Assembly: GCA_963920575.1 (NCBI GenBank)
Contig: OY986975.1
Span: 3,769,961 to 3,833,960 of the forward strand
Reading direction: 5' to 3'
DNA: 64,000 bases
DNA from: Narthecium ossifragum
Lineage: Eukaryota; Streptophyta; Magnoliopsida; Dioscoreales; Nartheciaceae
Below the pieces are notes generated by a model. It did not search any database, had not been told where the DNA came from, and worked only from the letters and a program-made list of their open reading frames with translations. Each line of letters begins with the position of its first letter. Position 1 is the stretch's first letter. A program made the position numbers and the translations under genes. Shown here piece after piece: positions 35,529 to 45,929 of the stretch.

Positions 35529-36128
35529 TGATACCATCTTATAAACTAAGGACATAGATGAGTTGGAGAATTTTGTAATGTATTCTCTATAAATAATCTA
35601 TACAAGAGGCCATTCTTTATAGAGGAGGCACACAAGAAAGGAAATATACATATATACATGATTGATGCTAATTGTATCAAATCCTCAATCTACCTAAGAT
35701 AGACAAGCCAAGTAAGGTAAATACATTAACAATACTAATATCTCCTTATAATTTTGTAATTGAGTCATAAAATTGGTAGGAAATTCTGAAGCGAGAGGCT
35801 AGACCACTTTGAATCATTGTGTGTGATCTTTGCCAAATAGCATACAATGGAAAGAGATACAGAGGCACCTGCTGATATAGTCGAGGAAAATATGGAAGAG
35901 AAATTGAAAACATTGATAAGCCATATTTACCACCTTACAACACTAACTGCTTTGCATAGGAGAATGTACAACGTTTACAAGTAATGCAAACATGTTTTCT
36001 TTTCAAGCAGACGTAAACAAGTATGTTGCTCCTATAAACATTGGCAGTGAAATGAAAGTATTTCTTCTCGAGTGAAACGGTGGAAGAAAGCTAGTATCGA
36101 AGCCAAAGTCGTTGAGGCTATTCATCTA

Positions 36129-36324
36129 GGGGGCGTTTGGCGTAGCCCCATCCCGGTGGATCCGCGGGATGGGGGGACGTGTGAATCCCCCCCGTCGGAT
36201 CCGCGCGTTTGCCGCCGGCACGGATTCCGCACGGATCTCGAAAATCGGGATCCGCCCTCGAGCGGACGCCGATTCTGGATCCACGAGAGCGGATTCCGCG
36301 GATCCACCGGAACCAAGCACCCCC
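36129..36324. mobile_element. GC-rich Tourist-like MITE, TSD CTA
   Basis: Ends GGGGGCGTTTGG and CCAAGCACCCCC. CTA flanks both sides (36126-36128, 36325-36327); the empty site is visible in the second tandem copy near 37560. The interior is full of ggatccg words, as in the element at 60854-61033, so the two are related. Confidence 0.75.
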
Positions 36325-37050
36325 CTAATTGATACAACCATTGGTACAATAATTCAGAATGCCACTCATGAACTTCGCTAAGCTATATACTGGCAAGTTT
36401 CTTCTTAAGAGGAGGGATAAGTTTTTTATTGAGCGATCAAACTTGAAAGGATTGACAATAAGTGAAACAGACGATGTTGGATGCAAAATGAGCTCAAATA
36501 ACACACTTCTCGCCTACTTTTTTAGCCTTCCAATGAAAGAGAGAGCCACATATTTTTGAACATGAAGTGGCAAACTTTTATATAAAAAGTTAATTTTATT
36601 GAAATATATTTCACTTACAAGGGATGCACTATCACTTCACTTACGCTACTAGCACTCACCTATACTTAGCTTCCTCACACTCACTACTTGTTGGTAAGTT
36701 ACACTAGATGCATGTGGTCCCTATGGCTCTATTTATAAAGCTCTTATAAGCTTCTAGAGTGAGTCCTCTAGAATGACCTTTATATTTAAGATATTCTATA
36801 TAAAGTGTTTTAGAGACATAGGGCTCTAGAGTTTGTCAAGAGAGAAGCCTCTAAAGAGAAGCTTATAGAGAAATCTCTAGAAGCTTCTAGAGAGAGAGGG
36901 AAGATTCTAGAGAGCTGATGTTGCCTATTCTTCAATACATATGTCAAGAGATTCTTCCCTCGGCATTAAATGAAGTTGCTCATATCAATTCTCGTCATAT
37001 TTGATCTTTTGTCGGATTACTGTAGTTAATTTCAGCCAAACTTGGAAAAA

Positions 37051-38275
37051 ATGTGTAGATGAGCCCCTATTTGGGATGAACATATCAAGGTCAAATGTCC
37101 TCAAAATCATTGGAAAGTTTGCTATAAGTATTACTTTTATTCAAATGTTTTTTATGGTACAAATATCTCCTTATAATTTTGTAACTGGATCATAAAAAGG
37201 GTACAAGGGGTAGAAGTTTCTGAAGCAAGAGACTAGACCACTTTGAATCACTGTGTGCGATCTTTGCCAAAGAGTGGACAATGTGAAGAGATGCGGAGAC
37301 ACCTGTTGACGTGGTTGAGGAAAATATGGAAGAAGAAATTAGAAACATTGACAAGCCATATTTACCACCTTACAACATTGACTAGTTTGCATAGGAGAAT
37401 GTACCAATGTCTACATATCGATCATGCCAACATGTTTGCTTTTCAAGCAGACGTAAACAACTCTATTGCATAGACATTGGCAATCCAAATGAAAGTACAT
37501 TTTCTTGGGTGAAATGATGGAAGAAAGTCTGTATCTGAGCCGAAGTTATTGAGGCTATTCATCAAATTGATACAACCATTGGTACAACAATTCAAAATGT
37601 AACTCATGAACTTACCTAAGCTATATACTGGCAAGTTGCTTCTTAAGAGGAGGGATAAGTTTATTATTGAACAATAAAACTTTAAAGGATTGACAATAAC
37701 TGAAACAGATGATGGTGGATGCAAAATGAGCTCAGGTGGCACACTCCTCGCGTACAATTTTAGCCTTCCAATAGAAGAGAGAGTCATATACCGTTGAATA
37801 TGAAGTGGCAAGTTTTTATATAGATTAAATTTTATTGAAATATATTTCATTTTAGGCATGCACTCTCACTTCACTTACACTACTCAGACTCACCTACACT
37901 TAGCTTCCTCACACTCACTACTCACTTGTTGATAAGTTACACTAGATGCATGTTGGTCCCTCTTGCTCTATTTATAGAGCTCGTATAAGCTTCTAGAGTG
38001 AGCCCTCTGGAACGGCCTTTGCATTTAAAATATTCTAAATAGAGTTTTCTAGATACGGAGAGGGTTTTAGAGTTTGTCAAGAGCTAGAGATAAGCTTCTA
38101 GAGAAATCTCTAGAATTGTCTATTTTTCTAGAGATGTGATGTTGTCTATTTTTCAACACATACATCAAGAGATTCCTCTCCCGGCATTGAATGAAATTGT
38201 TCATATAAATTCTCTTCATATTTGATCTTTTGTCAAATTAATATAGTTAATTTCAGCCAAACATGGAAAAAAACA
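37051..38275 (+). repeat. Tandem copy 2 of the Harbinger Myb/SANT 3' part
   Basis: About 1225 bp, matching copy 1 along its length without the copia and MITE insertions, and ending in the same 'gttaatttcagccaaac' word that precedes it. It is a direct tandem duplication and shows no intact reading frame. AT-rich stretches with nested tctagaagcttctaga palindromes occur near 38000-38110. Confidence 0.8.
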
Positions 38276-39124
38276 TAATTATGTTTAGCAAAACATTTTT
38301 TAGTTATTAGTCTTTTGCAGCTCTAGTTTTTATTTAAAAGACCAAGCCTAGTTTAGTCATTTATACAGTATTTTCATTCCATTCTCATATTTATTTTTAT
38401 ATATCAAACATTTTCAAGCACGATTCTTATTCTAATTCTTGATGTTGCAAAATGTACCTTTCTCATTTTCATTCAACTCTTCCTTCCTATTTCATATTCA
38501 TTCCGACTTTCATTCTTATTTCATTCTTCATTCCTTATTTGAAGCAAATGTGTCGTATATAGATGGATTGTGAAGTAGTTGGGTTAGAGCTTTTTAGAAT
38601 TAATGAATTTTAGTGGAGGTATATAGTAAATTTAACATCTTATCGTGGCGAGACGGGGATGTCCTTCCCAAACATCGCTCCGACCCGATCAAATTACCAC
38701 TCTCTTCTATGGATTAATCTACACTAAACCATCTTAGCTAGCTTTAGTTTAAAATACTCTCAACCCAACCTCTTATTAGATATTGTAGGAATTGCTTAGC
38801 AAGGTTTAGCTTGCGCTTGGTATGGGAATAAGCTATTTCGAGTTAAGGGATTTTGGAGTTAACAAACATGGAATAAAGGGTGGGAATAAAATAATAATGA
38901 TTACTTAAAATAAGAAAAAGTAGAGTAGTGGTAGTAGATGAAATGAGTATAAATGGGTAATGATTACTTAGGATAGGGAAAAAAAATGTCTGAGGACAAG
39001 TATGAGAATAAGAATGTTATTTCCCCATTTTAGTAGTTTGATTACTCTTCCGTCCCTATGAACTCGACCTAGACTCTCGCTATCCACTACCCTCTAGTAC
39101 TAAGTTAATATTCAAAAATTTAGA
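38276..39124. other. Intergenic, with a decayed MITE near 38815-39015
   Basis: No gene. The stretch from 'gcttggtatgggaataagc' to 'atttccccatttta' resembles the MITEs at 51985 and 53841 (shared gggttaaggattttggagtta-like words), but its ends are eroded. Confidence 0.5.
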
Positions 39125-39138
39125 TTAACGCACCGGCG

Positions 39139-39577
39139 TTGGAGGAAGGTGGGCTATAGTGGGCTATAGTGGGCAGTGGGTGAGGAGGTAACTGCTTCCT
39201 CTGTTCTTGAAACGAAACTGATGGCGATCTCTCTAGCGGTGCGTACAACGGTAAGTAAAGGGGGGACAAAGGTGGTGGTGGAGTCCAATTGCATGGCAGT
39301 TGTCGACATCCTCAATGGATGGCGGCTATGGTCGGATGACGTAGCGTTGACTGTGAGAGCGATTTGGTCTATCACTCTTTGTTGTGAGTATTTTCTGTTT
39401 ATATATGTCCCTCGGTCGTGTACTGTCGAGCTGATGCCCTGGAAAAATGATGTAGGGTTAACTCGACGGGTTTTAACCGGGTCCTTGGTGAAGGACCTAG
39501 CGGGTTGGATGGGATTATGTAGTCTTTTGCATGTAAGCTGCTAGCTCAACTCTTAAAAAAAAAAAAGAAAAAAAAAA
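39139..39577 (+). mobile_element. 5'-truncated LINE with RNase H-like end
   Basis: Encodes LETKLMAISLAVRTTV, VVVESNCMAVVDILNGWRLW and YVPRSCTVE, like the LINE at 12284. It ends in an A-rich tail (39555-39577). The target duplication is imperfect: ttaacgcaccggcg (39125-39138) and ttgacgcatcggtcg (39578-39592). The second catalytic Asp (ESD in the other copy) is Asn here, and the C-terminal part is frame-shifted. Confidence 0.75.
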
Positions 39578-39592
39578 TTGACGCATCGGTCG

Positions 39593-40332
39593 CCCTTCAT
39601 GACTCACGATCGAGAGCGATTACTCTGCCATTACAAAATCCCGGGATATGTAAGAAAACCACTTGTATGCTTAGTAGGAGGGGTCCCTATGCTGGAACGT
39701 TGCCGTCATTACATAGCCGATCATGCTTGTACTTTACTGTTAATGTTTTAAAAATATAGCCTTTTATTCTAACCTTAATCACTACACCACCACATTGGTT
39801 GTGCTGGTCATGTTAAACCCTTGGGTGATTTCCGGGCATCGAGCTGCATATATGCATCCTTTTTATCACCTGTTCATCTCAAATGGCCTATGTGGCTGTC
39901 GATAAAAGAAGTACGTTGCTGAAAATATAGGTGTTCATACAAGTGTGAGCTTAAAAGGTTGATGATAATGGGCCAGGAATCTTGGGCCTTTTGCACCATA
40001 GCCAGAATTATGTTCTTTAACCTTCAACGACATCCACCTTAATATCACCTGCTGTTTTAACGGTGCGACCAAGAAGCAATCCGGTGGGATGTATATGTCT
40101 TAAGACTCGACTCGTCAAAAAAAAAAACATTCAACAAGATTCTATATGCATTACAAAATTACAAACTATATGATTTTTTATGTTATTTCTACTTATTTTT
40201 TTGCTTAAATATGGTGAGCAACCAAAATATAAAGATAGATTGAAGTTACAAACCCACACGCGTGATCGTGTAATAGATACATTGGCTGTATGCCTGTATT
40301 GCAGGAGGAGTTTGATTAATGAAAGGGTCTGA
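39593..40332. other. Intergenic, nothing recognised
   Basis: Mixed AT-rich sequence, no gene or clear repeat ends. Confidence 0.5.
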
Positions 40333-40484
40333 GGTCCGTTTGAATTGAGCATATGAGATTTTTGTATAGTGAATAAAATAAAAGTTAAATAAAAATTAAA
40401 GATAATTATATAAGATTATAAATAAAACGTTTGGATGTATAAATAAGATTTATGTATACTTATGCTCAATCTAAACTAAACGGC
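40333..40484. mobile_element. Small MITE
   Basis: The ends carry ccgtttgaattgagcata and, inverted, tatgctcaat followed by actaaacgg. The interior is AT-rich. The target duplication is not clear, so the superfamily is left open. Confidence 0.5.
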
Positions 40485-41957
40485 TTCTGTTTTCTCCGCA
40501 TGCTGGGGTTGAAAATATATGAAGTGAACCGCGTGCAAAAGCTTAACCAGACCAACTACTTATAGCAAAAACCAAAAAAATATGGACGTATGATGATATT
40601 CGATGCCCGCTACTCATCAGATTGGATGAGAAAAAGGACTGGAGATCTTCATTGGAAACACTTTTAAATCTAGCAAAATATAGTTTTATCTTCAAAATAT
40701 TTATAAACCCCAGTGGCATCATTTGAGAATGCATTAAGGCACTCTGACCTCAAAGCTAGGATCAAAGAATAAAAACAAAGAAACCAAAGTTTGTATGGCC
40801 TCTCAAAAGCACAGGTTTAGGTGACAGACAACAGTGGTGACAGATTACCTAACAAGTAACCTACCACATGGACCCTTATTAGACAAATCACCTTTGTCAG
40901 ATCCCATCATTCCTGTTATGTCATGGAGCCCACAAACTCATGAGATATCTCTCATTTCTACTACACCAATGCTGTCTCATTAGCATGCTCTCTCTCTCAC
41001 TCTCTCACTCTCTTTTGGGGGAAGCATCACATGAATGAATAGGGTGAGGAGGACAAAGGCTGCGTCTATATCAGACAGCCTGTGAAGCAGGGTATCATGC
41101 CTAAGAACCTCCTGAACTCTGCAACAAAATAGAAAAAAAACACACACCGCATGTGATGAACTCATGGAACAACTTTTTATTAAATAGAATCCTTAGTATT
41201 CATTTTTTACACTTTAAACCTCATCCTATGTTTTTTTTATATAATAGAACCTCATACAACACATGTATAAACTAATACATATATAAACAATAATTATACA
41301 CAATGTATAATAAAAAATTATATACATATTAATTTATACACGTTATCTCGGTCCTATCATAAAAAAAAAATATATGAAAGAGGATCCTAAAGTATAAAAA
41401 GTGAATATCGGTAACAAAAAGTTCTGAACTCATGCTTTTTGCATATGATAGCTTCCGCACTCGTGTAATTAGAATTGAGATGATCTCTTCCTAAAAAAAT
41501 CCAAACTTGTGTGCCCAACTTTTGACCAATTTGATAGATTGAGTGGAAGGTAACCAAAAATGTCCATTTCAAAGGGTCAATACATCAAATTGCAATACTT
41601 TTTCAGTGCCAAGTCAGATTTGGGGGGAAAAAAAAGATTTAATAAAATATGGTTTCAACCAAATTGCATCTAAAAATACCAACCCATAGAAGACAAATAA
41701 CTTATCCCTAGGGTCCCCCCTATTATTAATTAATTAAGCTTTTAGTTAACTAATTAAGCTTCATCCGCGTCCCTAAACCTACCCAATTTTTGCATCTAAA
41801 AACAATTCAAGTATTTGACTAATTCTACAACAACCAAAGATAATCGCACATCTTCTTAAAGATCTTCTTGGAGAAATTAAAATGAGCTCAATTTAAGGCT
41901 TTTGATTACCAAGAGAAGAAGAAGGATACCGGTGGGTGTTTATATCACATCATCATA
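40485..41957. other. Intergenic; one weak exon candidate
   Basis: At 41118-41000 on the minus strand an acceptor-like tttgttgcag precedes an open stretch (VQEVLRHDTLLHRLSDIDAA). I do not recognise it and find no partner exon, so it is not called as a gene. The rest is AT-rich and should include the 3' untranslated region of the RING gene. Confidence 0.45.
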
Positions 41958-42557
41958 TCAGAAAAGGTTGAGGATCTTGATGACCACGCGGCGGCAGATC
42001 GGGCACTCCCCGCCACGTGTGCGGTGGATCTCGCCGGCGCACGGCCGGCAAAACGCGTGCCCGCACGGCACGAACGCCGCGCCCTTCTCCCTCTCCTCGC
42101 ACGCGCCGCACACGAGCCACCTCCTCCGCTCCTCCTCCTCCATTTCCATCTCCGCCTCCTCCTCCTCGCCGGCGGCGGAGACGGCGACTCCGGGGCCGTC
42201 CGCCTCCTCTAAGAGCGCCAGCAGCGACACCCTGGCCGGGACCTCAGCCGCCACCGCCGGGGGCTCATCGGCCACCTCTGGATCGGCGGGCCTAGGGATT
42301 CCAATTCCCGCACGGGTGAGACGAAGCAGGAACCGGAGGGTCATCCACCGCCCGACTCCGGCGTCGCCTCCGGCATCATCGTCGGCGTCCTCGTCTCGGA
42401 TGATCTCGAGGAGCGTCCTGCCGCTGGCGGAGTGGGAGGCGCCGTCCCCCTTGTTGTCGCAGGCGAGGAAGGAGGCGAGGGTGGCGGCGACGGGGGCGTC
42501 GAGGAGGTCGCGGAGGGTGGGGGAAGGGGGCGGGATCTCGCTGGCGGCGGCGTCCAT
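41958..42557 (-). CDS. C3HC4 RING-finger protein, putative E3 ubiquitin ligase
   Basis: Single-exon gene, 199 aa. The N-terminal half is Ala/Asp/Glu-rich (PPPSPTLRDLLDAPVAATLA, then SGRTLLEIIRDEDADDD), with a very acidic run (residues 131-143) just before the RING. The RING is C-terminal: Cys150-x2-Cys153, Cys165-Gly-His167, Cys170, Cys173, Cys185-x2-Cys188 (CGACEE, VPCGHAFCRPC, ECPICRR), which is complete for binding two zinc ions. Such proteins usually recruit a ubiquitin-loaded E2; the substrate cannot be told. The body WMTLRFLLRLTRAGIGIP is short and hydrophobic but not clearly a membrane segment. The very high GC content without introns is typical of many monocot genes. The start is the first ATG and has a favourable context (ggacgccATGGAC-like, GCC before and G after). 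Confidence 0.88.
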   Translation of the reverse strand: MDAAASEIPPPSPTLRDLLDAPVAATLASFLACDNKGDGASHSASGRTLLEIIRDEDADDDAGGDAGVGRWMTLRFLLRLTRAGIGIPRPADPEVADEPPAVAAEVPARVSLLALLEEADGPGVAVSAAGEEEEAEMEMEEEERRRWLVCGACEEREKGAAFVPCGHAFCRPCAGEIHRTRGGECPICRRVVIKILNLF

Positions 42558-42786
42558 GGGGAGTGGGTTATCGGACCCGCGGGGATCCGATAGGGAGAAG
42601 AGGAGATCGTATTGAAGAGGGGGAAGCCATGGTGGCTATAAAGAGGAGAGAGGAAGGTGGGGCCCGTGTTTTTGTTGGGAGTTGGTTACTTTGGAGCAAC
42701 TGACTCTGTTATGACCACAAGGAGCTCACAAGTCAGAACAGTGAACAACTTTTATATATATGTTAAAAATAGGTCGCTCTTTCTAA
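42558..42786. promoter_or_regulatory. Upstream region of the RING gene
   Basis: On the minus strand a TATATATAAA lies at 42760-42751, about 195 bp before the ATG. The MULE-type element begins right behind it at 42787, so the usable promoter is short or includes transposon sequence. Confidence 0.4.
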
Positions 42787-42825
42787 GGTTTTTTTTACTT
42801 ATTTATTCCTCAAAACTTCATAAAT

Positions 42826-42872
<47 letters not shown>

Positions 42873-44780
42873 GTACAATTTTTGAACTTGCATACATACC
42901 GCTCAAAAGTTGAAAAAATAATAAACATTCCTCCGTTTACATATCTAACCTAACCATGATTTAAACTTGAGCTGGGCATGTGAAATTACTTAATTACCCC
43001 TGCTACATACTTAGGCTTACATGTTTAAACCCTCACCACGACGATAGTTTAGGGGCAATAGCGTTTTTTTACATTGCACTGTTAATGACGTTAGGAATAT
43101 TCTCTACTTATTCTGTGAGGACCCGTTCCTCAAACCTAGCTCGACTGCGTAGGTTAGAGACCGTGCCATGTTGGCATGTTTACGCGTTAATCGCGATCAA
43201 TTTGATCGCATTATTGCTTTTGGACTCCAAGGACAATTTGGTAAATTACACCTTGGCGGTTGGTTTCACACCTGCGTAGTGCACACACAGCTCTATGATT
43301 GATACATGTGCTTGTTAGAACCTTAGGCAAGTTTGGGATCGAAAGATCTAAGCTCGGGCGTGCGAAAGCTTGTCTTTAGGACAGCTGTCAGTCTTTAGGA
43401 CAGCTGTCAGTCCAAACCGATCGATTGCTCCAGGGACCGATCGGTCGGATTCAATGTCCGCACCGCCTCTCACGTGTCCCGATAAAGACGCTGAACCGAC
43501 ATAGTCCGATCGATCGCTCCCTCAGCGACCGATCGGACTCGGGTCTATACGAACCGGCTCTGTTTTCTTTCTCTTCTTCTCTCTTCTTCGTTCTTTTGAT
43601 CTGCGAGGAAGGCTTGATCCAGAGATTTAGGAAGGTTTCCAAGAGGTAGAGGAGCAGCTTTAGATCTCCTCTACACGGTTTAATCAAGGATTAAACGTAG
43701 ATTAAGTGTAGTTAGGTAGGATTCTTCATTTAGCCTAGTTTTGTTGTTCTTTATTGATTGAATACTTATTTGCTAATTAAACTATGCTATATGATGTTTT
43801 TAAGTTTGATGAATATATGATTGAAGCTTGGTTGAATTTTGGTTTGATTTAAAACGGATTTAAGCAACTTTTCAGTAGTTTGTTCCCGGATTTTCTGATT
43901 TAATTAAAACAGCTATGCTTAAACTTTATTATAGAACTGTGAGTTCATGATCTCAGTTGATCTTCAACATGAACGTTTTAGATATCTGAGTTAGATTTCA
44001 ATTCCAACTAGTTTCATATTTTTCAGATTTAAGTACGGGCTTTAGTGAATTAAATGGCAGGACTGTGCAGAATAGAGCAGTTACTTTAATTAGTGAAATT
44101 AAGTGGAAATTAGTTATCCAATTGATTTGATTTTTGGATATGGTAATCTTATTGACCTTTAGGGTTGATCTGCCAATTTTTGTTTTAATCCAAGGTATTT
44201 TCAAAGGGATTTTGAGTTGTTTAATGAATCTAAAAGTAAAGTGAAATTGTAGGTTTTTATCAAAAAACTTCATCCGATTGATCTTATTTTCGGATATGTG
44301 ATTCGGGGTATGTCAATGAGTGGGCATATCAAGTTGCATGTTAATCAGACGGTTAGATCGAAAGTTAGGATTTTTCAAAGTTAGTAGTATCGTTAGCTTT
44401 AATTCGATAAATCGAGGCTTTTGATATTGTACCATATATATGTTTTTATATGTGTAGGCCTAGTGTGTGGCTTGTGGTTGAACCAAGAGGGTCACGCCCC
44501 TTGGGATGTGTAGAATAAAATATTCAACTGCTAGATTGCTTGGTTAGCTGAGGTTGTATCCACTTTGTAGAGTTTTGGTTGATGTCCCATGTTTGTCGTC
44601 GTAATGCCGAAATGTACTTGATTGATAATCTAATTTGTTGCTTAGTCTCGTCGGGACTTGTAGTCATGTGCGCCTATTTATCCGCTTATTCTAGACCCAT
44701 GATATGCTCACCATCATTGGCGAGCTTTGTGCTACGTCTTGACCGTATATTATTTTTAACATATTGTTACATATATGAAA

Positions 44781-45159
44781 CTAGGTGGTAGGTCCGTGCC
44801 ACCTGGCACGGCTAACTGCCCGCCCCCACTATCTCTATTATAACTTACGCCACATCAGCCACTATCCTTTTTTTTGTTTATTTAACTATAATTTTATACC
44901 ACGTGTATGCCATGTGTGTATAAGTTTATGACTCAGATGATGAGTCATAAAAGTAACTACCTTGGATCTTATAAGATAGATAAGTATGTATATTTAAAAC
45001 TAATCTCCTTGCTTATGATTATAAGGATGTATATTTAAAACTAACCTAGGGAAGATGATAAAAATATACAAAGTTAACTTAGGAAAATATACATGTAAAT
45101 AAACTAATATGAGGTAAACGGTTGTAACCGTTTTTGCTCCTTATAAGGTTGATGTTTAT
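44781..45159 (-). mobile_element. Candidate Helitron end inserted in LTR copy 3
   Basis: On the minus strand it ends CCGTGCCA-GG-TGGCACGG (44811-44794), nine bases, then CTAG (44784-44781), followed by T. This is the hairpin-plus-CTRR end of Helitrons with insertion at an A/T site. The other end is not found; a Pack-MULE follows at 45160 and may have landed inside it. Confidence 0.5.
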
Positions 45160-45504
45160 GGCTAAAATATGCCTATCTGAAGTTTCTGATAAGTTTCCAT
45201 GTAGTTCCTATACTTTAAAAAAATTTGATTGAATCCCTCAGTTTTTGCGAACCGGCTTAATCTGGTCCTTCTGTCCAGACGTCGTTAGCTAGTCTAATGG
45301 AGCGGCGAAAACTACCATCAGCGCCGTCGCCTCCGTCGCGACTCCCCGGTGTCTCCTCCCTTTACGGCAATGAGGACGCTATCGACCTGATTCGGCTCCT
45401 GTGATGGAATCGCCGAAGAAAGCCGATGATAGAGAGATGAAGGAGGCGGAGGAGAAGGAGAAGAAGTGGTGCTCAGAGCTCGATCAATCACCGGAACCAT
45501 GTTC

Positions 45505-45929
45505 GCCATGTCCTCGCCGCTGCTCCCTTCGTCTCTCCTCCTTCTCCTCCTCCTCGTCTTCCTCTCATGCTTCTCAAGCTCATCCTCCGCCTTCGTCGAT
45601 GAAGCCAATATCCTCCAGGTCACCGGTCGCGTCGCCTACCGTCGCCTCGAGCGCCTGTTCCGCGCCTTCATCCAGACGTACGGGAAGCAGTACATCACGG
45701 CGGAGGAGTACGCCCACCGCCGCCATGTCCTCGCCGCTACTCCCTTCTTCTCTCCTCCTCCTCCTCTCATGTTTCTTAGGCTCATCCTCCGCCTCCGTTG
45801 ATGAAGCCAATATCCTCCAGGTCACCGCCCGCGTCGCCCACCGTCGCCTCGAGCGCCAGTTCCGCGCCTTCATCCAGACGTACGGGAAGCAGTTCGTCAC
45901 GGCAGAGGAGTACGCCCACCGCCTGGGGG
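45505..45929. repeat. ~217-bp tandem duplication in the captured protease fragment
   Basis: The signal-peptide and prodomain start is present twice: atgtcctcgccgct recurs at 45508 and 45725, and both copies run to tacgcccaccgcc. The second copy has a shorter Leu run and shifts frame relative to the first. Confidence 0.85.

Larger units (their letters stand above)
31837..35731 (-). mobile_element. Copia-type retrotransposon relic
   Basis: Minus orientation. The full-length 5' LTR is 35731-35537 (about 195 bp, ending AACA on the + strand), followed by the primer-binding site tgatacca (35529-35536, initiator tRNA-Met type). The other LTR starts TGTTATAAACC at 31837 and is truncated after about 31967. 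Target duplication gtact/atact (31832-31836, 35732-35736) is 4 of 5, and the uninterrupted tandem copy at 37051-38275 confirms the empty site. Most of pol is deleted, and a solo LTR is inserted at 32467-34393. Confidence 0.85.
31729..37050 (+). repeat. Tandem copy 1 of the Harbinger Myb/SANT 3' part, interrupted
   Basis: Sequence from tgtagatgagcccatg onward matches 37051-38275 throughout. This copy is split by the copia relic (31837-35731) and by a MITE (36129-36324). Translated pieces such as DEPMFGMNI and YDVFYGT fit the 'VWDEYI....FP.YDEL..IFGKD' part of the Harbinger Myb-like protein. The copy is non-coding. Confidence 0.7.

Noticed and set aside
41080..41105. Plant microRNA-like word (gaagcaggg) considered as a miR164/miR167 relative
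   Set aside because: Too many mismatches and no hairpin partner in the surrounding sequence.
41000..41118. Minus-strand exon candidate with an acceptor
   Set aside because: No recognisable protein, no partner exons; kept only as a remark.
41902..42615. 237-codon frame on the + strand over the RING gene
   Set aside because: Antisense shadow in GC-rich DNA; the minus strand encodes a complete RING.
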